Positions 42,329 to 49,135 of a stretch of 51,986 bases of DNA are shown piece after piece. The notes beneath the pieces were generated by a model that did no database searches, was not told where the DNA came from, and saw nothing but the letters and a program-made list of their open reading frames with translations. The first letter of the stretch is position 1, and each line of letters begins with the position of its first letter. A program made the position numbers and the translations under genes. The stretch is from an uncultured Myxococcales bacterium (GTDB lineage Bacteria > Myxococcota_A > Bradymonadia > UBA7976 > UBA1532), in NCBI GenBank assembly GCA_903847385.1, contig CAINDO010000450.1, forward strand, positions 1-51,986, in the 5' to 3' direction.

Positions 42329-43314
42329 AGGTCCCGTTCCGGATCGCCGGCGCCGCGAGTCTTCTGCCCGGTCGCCCCGTGGACACGATCTCGCTCGTGC
42401 GCGCGTCCATGCCCGGGCGCGATGCCGAGGCGTTGGCGCGGCGCATCGGCATCGAATCCCGACACTTCGCGGTGGCCGAGGAGTCCGTGGCGAGCGTCGG
42501 GGCGGCGGTGCTGACGCAGGCGCTGGCCGCGGCGGAACTGGCCCCCGAGGCCCTGCGCCGCGTCATCCTGGTCAACTCCCACGCCGGCGACCACCCCATC
42601 CCGGCCACGGTCAACGCGCTGCTGGCCACGATGGGACTGCACGACACGGTGGGCGGCTTCGACCTGAACAACGCCTGCACCGGCTTCGTGTCCGGCTTCG
42701 ACGCCGCGGCCCGCATGGTGGCCACGGGCGAGGGGCCCGTCGCCGTGGTGGCCGTCGAGCTGCTCAGTCGTTTCATCGGCCCGAGCCAGCCGCGCTCGTA
42801 CGTGGTGCTGGGGGACGCCGCCGCGGCGGTCGTGCTGACCGAGGCGCAGGGTCCCGGCGGCCTGCTCGCCGCGGACTTCGGCAACGACGGTCGCAAGCTG
42901 CCCACGGTCACGCTGGCCCACCCGGGCCTCACCGGGCAGGACGAGAAGATCGTCTTCGGCGCGCCCGGGCCGGACTTCGCCCAGTATGCCATCGACGGCC
43001 TCGTGACCTCGGTGCGGCGCGTGCTCGAGCGGGCGGCCCTGGCGGCCTCGGACGTGGACTGGTGGGCCTTCCACCAGCCCAACGGCGAGCTGCTGGACGC
43101 CTTCCTCGACCGCCTGGCGCTGGACCCGGCGCGCACCGTGCGCGTGGTCGACCAGATCGGCAGCGTGGGCGCCGCGTCGGCGGCCTACACCCTGGAGCGC
43201 CTGCTGGCCACGCGGCCGGTGCGCACGGGGGAGCGGCTGATGCTGTGCGGCGTGGGGGCCGGCGCCTCCCGGGGGGCCGTGTTGATGCAGGTGGAGCGCC
43301 GCGATGGCACGTGA
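42325..43314 (+). CDS. KAS III-like condensing enzyme with altered triad
   Basis: 329 aa, TTG start overlapping the upstream stop. Thiolase fold of the FabH family: Cys118 (NNACTGF) and His250 (WAFHQPNGE) are in place. At the third position, where FabH has Asn in GNTSAAS, this protein has Ser280 (IGSVGAAS). Loss of the Asn is seen in KAS III relatives that do not do ordinary decarboxylative condensation but transfer acyl groups to other acceptors. A second KAS III-type protein at 3154-4275 keeps the Asn. The following acyltransferase overlaps by 11 bases. Confidence 0.8.
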   Translation: MKVPFRIAGAASLLPGRPVDTISLVRASMPGRDAEALARRIGIESRHFAVAEESVASVGAAVLTQALAAAELAPEALRRVILVNSHAGDHPIPATVNALLATMGLHDTVGGFDLNNACTGFVSGFDAAARMVATGEGPVAVVAVELLSRFIGPSQPRSYVVLGDAAAAVVLTEAQGPGGLLAADFGNDGRKLPTVTLAHPGLTGQDEKIVFGAPGPDFAQYAIDGLVTSVRRVLERAALAASDVDWWAFHQPNGELLDAFLDRLALDPARTVRVVDQIGSVGAASAAYTLERLLATRPVRTGERLMLCGVGAGASRGAVLMQVERRDGT

Positions 43315-44062
43315 GGGCAGCAACGCGCTGAAGGCCTGGCGCGGGTGGTTCGATTTTCTGCGGCGCTGGCACCGCTACGAGGTCGTCTCCGGGCTGGAGC
43401 ACCTGCGCGTGGCCGAGGCGCGGCTGGTGGTCGGGTACCATGGCCGCCCCATCGCCCACGACCAGTGCATGCTGCTCAACGTGCTGCACGACGAGCTCGG
43501 CTACATGCCGCACCCCGTGTTCCACGCCTTCTTCGGCGAGAACAGCCGCACCGGGCGCTGGCTGGACGATCTCGGCTTCGTCACGGCCGATGGCCCCGCG
43601 CTGGCCGAGGCCGTGCGCCGTGGTGAACACATCTTCGTGACCCCGGGGGGCACCAAGGAGGGCTGCCGGCCCTTCTGGGACCGCTACCGCGTGTCCTGGG
43701 GCCACCGGACGGGCTATCTGAAGCTGGCGATGAAGTACGGCCTGAAGATCGTGCCCTCGGCGGCGGACGGCACGGACGACGCGTTCATCGGCTTCAACGA
43801 TGGCTACGAGTGGGGCAAGAAGCTCCGCGCGCCGGGCAACGTGGCGGTGTGGGCCGGTTTCGGGCTCACGGGGCCTTGGCCGATGGGCCTGCCGTTCCCG
43901 GTGAAGATCCGGCAGTTCATCGGGCCGCCCATCGATCTGGCCGAGGTGCTCGGCGAGACGCCGGACCCGCGCAATCGCGCGCACCTGGCGCGCCTGCACG
44001 AACATGTGTCCGGCGCGGTGCAGTCGCTGTTGGACCATCGCCGCGAAGGGCGGGTGCCATGA
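43304..44062 (+). CDS. LPLAT/PlsC-like acyltransferase
   Basis: 252 aa. The active-site His and Asp are in GYHGRPIAHDQ (His46, Asp53), close to the YHGxxPxD form of TMEM68/DGAT-like enzymes rather than the classical NHxxxxD. A TPGGTKEG segment takes the place of FPEGTRS. It should add a fatty acyl group to a lipid acceptor at the membrane. Overlaps the KAS III-like gene by 11 bases and ends in an ATGA that starts the 25-codon mini-ORF. Confidence 0.8.
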   Translation: MAREGSNALKAWRGWFDFLRRWHRYEVVSGLEHLRVAEARLVVGYHGRPIAHDQCMLLNVLHDELGYMPHPVFHAFFGENSRTGRWLDDLGFVTADGPALAEAVRRGEHIFVTPGGTKEGCRPFWDRYRVSWGHRTGYLKLAMKYGLKIVPSAADGTDDAFIGFNDGYEWGKKLRAPGNVAVWAGFGLTGPWPMGLPFPVKIRQFIGPPIDLAEVLGETPDPRNRAHLARLHEHVSGAVQSLLDHRREGRVP

Positions 44063-44169
44063 GCGGAGCCGAAGGCGCAGCGAAGCCCCCCGCGGGGGGG
44101 CAGACCCGCAAAGCGGGCGGGGGGGCGGTGCCATGAGCGGAGCCGAAGGCGCAGCGAAGCCCCCCGCGG
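44053..44169 (+). repeat. ATGA-junction repeat, locus B (74-nt period)
   Basis: A perfect 43-nt direct repeat (44053-44095 and 44127-44169, offset 74). One unit holds two hairpins, CCCCCC-gc-GGGGGG and CCCGC-aaa-GCGGG, then a G-run (CGGGGGGGCGG) and CATGAGC. The start of the downstream SDR gene, including its first 12 codons, is thereby doubled. Confidence 0.9.
44059..44136 (+). CDS. 25-codon mini-ORF within the junction repeat
   Basis: It starts in the ATGA at the end of the acyltransferase and ends in the ATGA at the start of the SDR. The peptide begins MSGAEGAAKPPA, exactly as the SDR does, and ends GGGAVP. Same length as the mini-ORF at 51892-51969. A translational bridge is more likely than a functional peptide. 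Confidence 0.5.
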   Translation: MSGAEGAAKPPAGGQTRKAGGGAVP

Positions 44170-44978
44170 TGGACACACACTGGGCCGTGGTGCTGGGCGG
44201 CTCGTCCGGCGTGGGGGCGGAGATCGCGCGCGCGCTGGCCGCGGAGCCCGGCCTGAACCTCTTCGTGGTGCACCGCGGCAACTGGCCCGAGGGCGCGGCC
44301 GAGGTCGAGGCCGCCGTGGTCGCCGCCGGGCGCCGCTGCGTGTTCTGGACGGCGGACGCCGGCTCGCCCGAGGCCGCCGCCGAGGGGGCGGCCGTGCTGC
44401 GCGAGCGCGCCGGGGCCCACAGCGTGAAGTTCTTCGTGCACTCCCTGGCCAGCGCCTGCGTGGGCTCCCTGGTGGTGGGGCCGGAGCCGCTGCACCCGCG
44501 CCAGCTGCAGCGCACGTTCGACCGCATGGCCCACTCGTTCGTCTACTGGGCGCAGGCGCTGCACCACGGCGGGCTGCTCGCCCCGGGCGCGCGCCTGCTC
44601 GGTCTGTCCAACCTGATGACGGACGAGGTCATCCGCGGCGCCGCCGCCATCGCCGCCACCAAGGCCGCGCTGGAGATGTACGTGCGGCACCTGGCCATGG
44701 AGCTCGGCCCGCAGGGACACCGCGTGAACCTGCTGAAGTTCAGCTTCGTGCCCACGGCGGCGGCGCGGCGCACGTTCCCGGGCGGCGCGCTGGAGCGGCT
44801 GACGGACGTGATGACCCGCGGTACGCCCGCGGCGCGCCTGTGCGGCCCCGCCGAGGTGGCGAAGCTCGTGTCGTTCCTGGCCTCGCCCGCCGCCGAGTGG
44901 TTCAACGGCGCGACCATCGACTTCACCGGCGCCGAGAGCCAGAGCTTCTTCGACGCGCTCGTGTTCCCCGACCGCTGA
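44133..44978 (+). CDS. SDR family protein, enoyl-reductase-like, catalytic Tyr absent
   Basis: 281 aa Rossmann protein. The glycine loop is GGSSGVGAEIA (22-32). The FVHSLASACVGSL stretch resembles FabI-type enoyl-ACP reductases. Ser159 and Lys177 can be placed, but the Tyr expected at 173 (classical YxxxK) or 170 (enoyl reductase Yx6K) is Ile or Ala (GAAAIAATKAALE). It is therefore either a reductase that uses another residue, or a non-catalytic partner. The first 12 residues (MSGAEGAAKPPA) are encoded by the repeat and look added to the fold. It ends one base from the convergent methyltransferase (TGAGTCA). Confidence 0.75.
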   Translation: MSGAEGAAKPPAVDTHWAVVLGGSSGVGAEIARALAAEPGLNLFVVHRGNWPEGAAEVEAAVVAAGRRCVFWTADAGSPEAAAEGAAVLRERAGAHSVKFFVHSLASACVGSLVVGPEPLHPRQLQRTFDRMAHSFVYWAQALHHGGLLAPGARLLGLSNLMTDEVIRGAAAIAATKAALEMYVRHLAMELGPQGHRVNLLKFSFVPTAAARRTFPGGALERLTDVMTRGTPAARLCGPAEVAKLVSFLASPAAEWFNGATIDFTGAESQSFFDALVFPDR

Positions 44979-44979
44979 G

Positions 44980-45780
44980 TCAGGTCCGGAAACGCAGTGT
45001 GTAGAAGAACCGGCTGGCCTGCTCGACCAGGACGTCCCGCGCGTTCGAGGGCAGATCCTCGACGGGCGCCCGCGGCCGGCGGTCATAGAAGGTCGCCGCC
45101 CGGAACGCCAGGCGGTGGTAGAGCGTGTGATTGCGGTCCGGGTCGAGCTGCTCGTCCACCACGACGATGGGCGTGCCCGGCCGCGCGACGCGCGCCATCT
45201 CGGCCAGGGCCGCGCCCCGGTCGCGGAAGGCGTTGATGCCGCCCACGTGGAACACACGGTCGAAGCTCGCGTCGCGGAACGGCAGGCGGTGGGCGTCCCC
45301 CAGGAGCAGGCGCACATGGTCCTGCCCAGGCCGGCGAAGACACTGCCGCATCATGCCGAGGCTCACGTCCAGGCCCCAGATCTCCACGGGCAGGCCGGCG
45401 GGCAGGTGGGACTGGAGATAGGGCAGGTTCGCGCCCGTGCCCACGCTGACCTCGAGGATGCGCAACGGGCCGCCGTCGGCGGGGGCCGTGAGCGTGTCCA
45501 GCTCCAGCCGGGCCATGTAGTTCTCGCGCAGGCGCCGCTCGCTACCGCCGAGCTCCAGCAGGGGCACCAGCAGTCTCACCGAGGGATCGTGCATCGAAGG
45601 GATGCCGTCGTAGATCCACCGCATGTATCGGTCGATGCCACGAATCTCGGCCTCGCGATACATGCAGGGCAAACCACCGCGCAGCGGCCAGGCCGCGCCA
45701 CAGGCCGTGCAGGTCAGCGACCTCTGTCCCGGCTCGAAGGCCAGCTCCCCGCGGCAATCGGTACACACGATGACATTCAT
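44980..45780 (-). CDS. SAM-dependent methyltransferase with zinc ribbon
   Basis: 266 aa. The N-terminus is a Trm112-like zinc ribbon (Cys6, Cys9, Cys24, Cys27), followed by a class I methyltransferase with motif I ILEVSVGTGANL, an acidic residue at the end of strand 2 (WGLDVS) and the GDAHRLPF loop. The layout is that of UbiE/MenG-like and rRNA-type methyltransferases with a fused Trm112 domain. The substrate is unknown; its position next to the lipid/COQ4 gene set allows a lipid or quinone role. The divergent CMD-type gene starts 24 bases upstream. Confidence 0.85.
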   Translation of the reverse strand: MNVIVCTDCRGELAFEPGQRSLTCTACGAAWPLRGGLPCMYREAEIRGIDRYMRWIYDGIPSMHDPSVRLLVPLLELGGSERRLRENYMARLELDTLTAPADGGPLRILEVSVGTGANLPYLQSHLPAGLPVEIWGLDVSLGMMRQCLRRPGQDHVRLLLGDAHRLPFRDASFDRVFHVGGINAFRDRGAALAEMARVARPGTPIVVVDEQLDPDRNHTLYHRLAFRAATFYDRRPRAPVEDLPSNARDVLVEQASRFFYTLRFRT

Positions 45781-45804
45781 GGGAGCGTGTGATAGCACAG
45801 AGAC

Positions 45805-46512
45805 ATGCCCAACGCAGACATCACGAAGATCCTCTCGAAAGACGACGTCAAGGCCCTGCGCGCCGGCTTCGACGTCGCCTACATGACGGACGGCGCCCGC
45901 AACGCCCTGATCAACCGGCTCCCGCGGTGCAAGAACCTGATCAACGCCGACATCGAGCTGTTCTATCGCGCCGACTACGGCGACCGGAACGGTGAGATCG
46001 GCGCCCCCGCGCGGGAGAAGGTCGTGCTCGCCTCGCTGGCGGTCAGCGGCAACTGGGACATGGCCATCATTCACATGTATTGGGGCCTCGCCCTGAAGGA
46101 CGGCCTGAGCCCCGCCGAGGTGGGTGAGGTCATCCTGCTCTCGGGGACCTACTCGGGCGTGCAGGTCATCTCCGTGGGGCTCGCCAAGGTCGCCAGCACC
46201 TTCACGATGCTCAAGAGCGCCGTGGACGCGGGCGTGACGAGCTCGGAGTACATCATCCAGCTGCTCCTGGGCGTCCCGATGCACGACGTCCAGGCCCAGC
46301 AGGCCGCCGCCAAGGCCGCCAAGGCCGAGAAGAAGGCCGCCAAGGCCGAGAAGCCGGCCAAGGCCGAGAAGCCGGAGAAGGCCGAGAAGCCGGCGAAGGC
46401 CGAGAAGCCCGCCAAGGCCGAGAAGCCGGAGAAGGCCGAGAAGCCCGCCAAGGCCGAGAAGCCGGCGAAGGCCGAGAAGCCCGCCAAGGCCGCCGAGACC
46501 CCGCCCGCCTGA
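45805..46512 (+). CDS. CMD-fold protein with histone-H1-like AEKPAK tail
   Basis: 235 aa. Residues ~15-155 fit the carboxymuconolactone decarboxylase / AhpD-like helical fold (APAREKVVLASLAVSGNWDMAII.HMYWGLALKDGLSPAEV), without the CxxC of AhpD. The last ~70 residues are about ten hexapeptide repeats of AEKPAK/AEKPEK, strongly basic and like histone H1 or the tails of bacterial HU-type proteins. The tail should bind nucleic acid or another polyanion. A CMD-fold enzyme with such a tail is unusual; function unknown. The tail is encoded by 18-nt repeats (about 46300-46500). Confidence 0.75.
   Translation: MPNADITKILSKDDVKALRAGFDVAYMTDGARNALINRLPRCKNLINADIELFYRADYGDRNGEIGAPAREKVVLASLAVSGNWDMAIIHMYWGLALKDGLSPAEVGEVILLSGTYSGVQVISVGLAKVASTFTMLKSAVDAGVTSSEYIIQLLLGVPMHDVQAQQAAAKAAKAEKKAAKAEKPAKAEKPEKAEKPAKAEKPAKAEKPEKAEKPAKAEKPAKAEKPAKAAETPPA
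46310..46500 (+). repeat. 18-nt coding repeats of the AEKPAK tail
   Basis: About ten in-frame 18-nt units (GCCGAGAAGCCGGCCAAG and variants) encode the basic tail of the CMD-fold protein. The units differ by synonymous or E/A changes, so the array is not freshly copied. Confidence 0.8.
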
Positions 46513-46534
46513 AGTCGACCCCCGGTCGGTCGCG

Positions 46535-49126
46535 TCACAGGCTCCGCACGAGGCGGAAGCCCGTGAAGGCGTCCCGGTGCGCGGGCGCGATGCGGTTGCG
46601 GCTGGCGGCGCGGCCCGCCTGCGCCGTGTCCAGGTAGCCGCCGCCCTTGACGATGCCCTGCTGCCCCTCGGGGCCCTGCACCTCGTCCGCGGTCCACTCG
46701 CGCACGTTGCCGGCGAGGTCGCGCACGCCGTAGGGGCTCTCGTCGATGGGGTGGGTGGCCACGGGGGCGAGCTGCGGCGCCGTGGGGGCGCGCTCGCGCA
46801 GGTTGGTCCACGCCGCGTGGTAGAAGTCGCCCCAGGGGAAGAAGCGGGCGTCCACGCCGCGGGCGGCCTTCTCCCACTCCCGGGCCGTGGGCAGGCGCCA
46901 GGGCCGGCCCTCGCGGGCGGCGAGCCACTCGGCATAGGCCAGCGCGCAGGCGCGATCGACGAGCACCACGGGCAGCTCGGGCTTCCAGGTGAACTGCGTC
47001 GCGCCGGCCACGCGCGGGGCGTAGCGCATGGCCTCCTCGGCGCGGCCCTGCATCGCCAGGTCGTTCACGAACGCCAGGTACTCGGCGTTGGTCACGGGCG
47101 TGCGGCGCACGACGAAGCCGGGCAGGAACACACTCTGGCGGGGGCCGCCCTCGAACGCTTGCGGGTCGCCACCGAGCACGCAGGGGCCCGGGGCGACGAA
47201 ACACTCGTCCGGGCCGAGCGCGTCCGCCGCGGGCAGCGCGATGGGGCCGGGTGTGTCCGTGTCGTCGCCGTCGCCCTCCCAGCGGCCCAGGCGGTCCATG
47301 GCCACGGGGTAGCGGATCTCGGCGCAGCCGGGCGCCCGCAGTACGATCAGGTGGCTGCCGCGGGGGAGCCAGGCGCGTCGCAGCGGCGTGGGGCGCAGCT
47401 CGCGCTCGAACTCGGGCACCAGGCGCCGACCGTGGGGCACGTAGCGATGCCAGGCCACGGTGGCGCCGCCGGGCTGGGTGTTCAGGTTCAACAGACCCTC
47501 GCCGCCCAGGTACTCCAGGTAGCCCGCGCGATCCGGGTGCACCGGGGGCAGGGCCTCGGCCTGCTCGCGCAGCAACAGCTCCGTGCGCAGCATGGTCGCG
47601 GCGTCCCCGCGCAGCTCCGCGGCGGCGTGGGCGGCCTGGTAGAGCCGCGCGAGCGAGGTGCGCGCCTCGGTGGCCTCGGGGGACTGGGTGAGCGCCGAGT
47701 GCAGCAACTGTTCGCGGCGGACCTGCAGGCGCTCGGCGGCCAACTGCGCCTGTCGGTGGGCGTCCTCGGCGGCCCAAAGGGCCTGGTGCACCGCCTCGTC
47801 GTTCAGGGGCGCCCCCAGGGCCGCGCGCCGCATCGCCTCGGCCTGGGCGGCGGCCCGCTCCACCACGGGCGCCTGCGCGGCGACCTCGGCCTCGATGGCG
47901 CGGGCCTCGGCGACGAGCTGCAGGGCCCGCTCGCGCTGTTGTGTACCGCTGAGCCAGGCCGCGACGGCGTCCTGCATCATGCCGGCGTCCGCGTACCGCT
48001 GCGTCGGGTCCGGGTGCATGCCGCGGTCGCAGATCTCGCGCAGGGCCCGCGGGATGGGGTGGCGCCCCTCGAGGGGGCTGCGCAGGCCGCCCACCACGCG
48101 CATCATCACCGCCATGGCGTGGGCGCCCTCGAAGGGCGGCTTGCCGGCGAGCAGGTGGAACAGCACCGCGCCGAGCGCGTACACGTCCGTGGCCCGACTC
48201 ACGCCGGCGTTCTGCCCGCGGGCCTGCTCCGGCGACATGTAGACCGGTGTGCCCATGATCTCGCCGGCCAGGGTCTCGTGCACGCCCTCGGACTCGCGGT
48301 GGGTGCGGATCGTGCGCGCCGACAGGATCTCGTCGGGCGCGTCGATGCGCTTGGCGAGGCCCCAGTCGAGCACCCGGACCTCGCCGAACTCGCCGACCAT
48401 CACGTTCTCGGGCTTCAGGTCGCGGTGGATGATGCCGTGGCGGTGGGCGAAGGCGATGGTCTCGCAGACCTGGTTGAAGATGGTCGTCAGCCGGAAGAGC
48501 TGCCCCGCGGCGTCGGCCTGCGCCTCTTCGTGGTACGCCTCGATCAGGTGACGCAGCGTCCGGCCGCGGACGACCTGCATGGTGAAGTAGGTCTGGCCCC
48601 CCGACAGGCGCCCGATCTCGTGCACGGGGACGACGCCGGGGTGCTGGAGCTGCGCGGTGAGCTGCGCTTCATCGAGAAATCGGGCCTGCGCCTCGCCGTC
48701 CAGCTCCGTGGGCATCAGGATCTTCATGGCCAGCTCGCGCTGGAGCGCCGGGTCCTGCACCGCCACGACCTGCCCCATGCCGCCGCGCCCCAGGTGGCCC
48801 ACGAAGCGGTAGCGGCCCAGGTTGGCCGGCGGGGGGGGCTCCTCGCCGGCGGGCGACTCCGACGCCGTGGTGTCGTGGGTCGGCGACAGCGTGTCCGTCA
48901 TCGAGGCCCGCCGGGGTTGCGGCGTCACCATGGCGGCGAGGTCCGTCGTCTCGCTGGTGGCCAGGTGCGCGACCTCGTCCGGGCTGCGGCGCACGCGACC
49001 GTGGAACTCCGGCGTCGTCAGCTCGGGCCCGAGATCACGCGTCGCGGCGACGGCCATGGGCGCGTCGAGCGCTTGGGGCGTGTCGGGCGCGTCGGGGTCG
49101 CCGGTGGGCTTCTTGCGGTCGCTCAT
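46535..49126 (-). CDS. Ser/Thr protein kinase fused to a FGE-sulfatase domain
   Basis: 863 aa. Residues ~1-100 are a disordered N-terminus. The kinase (~105-380) has GRGGMGQV, Lys135, HRDLKPEN (Asp236), DWG in place of DFG (Asp254) and GTPVYMSPEQARG, as in PknB/Pkn-type kinases. A helical linker (~400-560) follows, then a formylglycine-generating-enzyme (SUMF1) type domain from ~640 to the end (VVRRTPVTNAEYLAFVND, WRLPTAREWEKAARG, NVREWTADE, GFRLVRSL). Such fusions occur in Myxococcota; the FGE domain may be a sensor or binding module rather than a sulfatase activator. No transmembrane helix. Nine bases upstream is the stop of the patatin gene. Confidence 0.9.
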   Translation of the reverse strand: MSDRKKPTGDPDAPDTPQALDAPMAVAATRDLGPELTTPEFHGRVRRSPDEVAHLATSETTDLAAMVTPQPRRASMTDTLSPTHDTTASESPAGEEPPPPANLGRYRFVGHLGRGGMGQVVAVQDPALQRELAMKILMPTELDGEAQARFLDEAQLTAQLQHPGVVPVHEIGRLSGGQTYFTMQVVRGRTLRHLIEAYHEEAQADAAGQLFRLTTIFNQVCETIAFAHRHGIIHRDLKPENVMVGEFGEVRVLDWGLAKRIDAPDEILSARTIRTHRESEGVHETLAGEIMGTPVYMSPEQARGQNAGVSRATDVYALGAVLFHLLAGKPPFEGAHAMAVMMRVVGGLRSPLEGRHPIPRALREICDRGMHPDPTQRYADAGMMQDAVAAWLSGTQQRERALQLVAEARAIEAEVAAQAPVVERAAAQAEAMRRAALGAPLNDEAVHQALWAAEDAHRQAQLAAERLQVRREQLLHSALTQSPEATEARTSLARLYQAAHAAAELRGDAATMLRTELLLREQAEALPPVHPDRAGYLEYLGGEGLLNLNTQPGGATVAWHRYVPHGRRLVPEFERELRPTPLRRAWLPRGSHLIVLRAPGCAEIRYPVAMDRLGRWEGDGDDTDTPGPIALPAADALGPDECFVAPGPCVLGGDPQAFEGGPRQSVFLPGFVVRRTPVTNAEYLAFVNDLAMQGRAEEAMRYAPRVAGATQFTWKPELPVVLVDRACALAYAEWLAAREGRPWRLPTAREWEKAARGVDARFFPWGDFYHAAWTNLRERAPTAPQLAPVATHPIDESPYGVRDLAGNVREWTADEVQGPEGQQGIVKGGGYLDTAQAGRAASRNRIAPAHRDAFTGFRLVRSL

Positions 49127-49135
49127 GGAAAGCTC

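Noticed and set aside
44004..44132. An upstream start for the SDR gene giving a longer protein
   Set aside because: The extra part runs through the acyltransferase end and the repeat in another frame; the ATG at 44133 in the ATGA junction fits the coupling pattern.
44980..46935. A 651-aa version of the methyltransferase starting far upstream
   Set aside because: The added part is antisense to the CMD-fold gene and its AEKPAK repeats; the zinc ribbon begins at the ATG at 45780.
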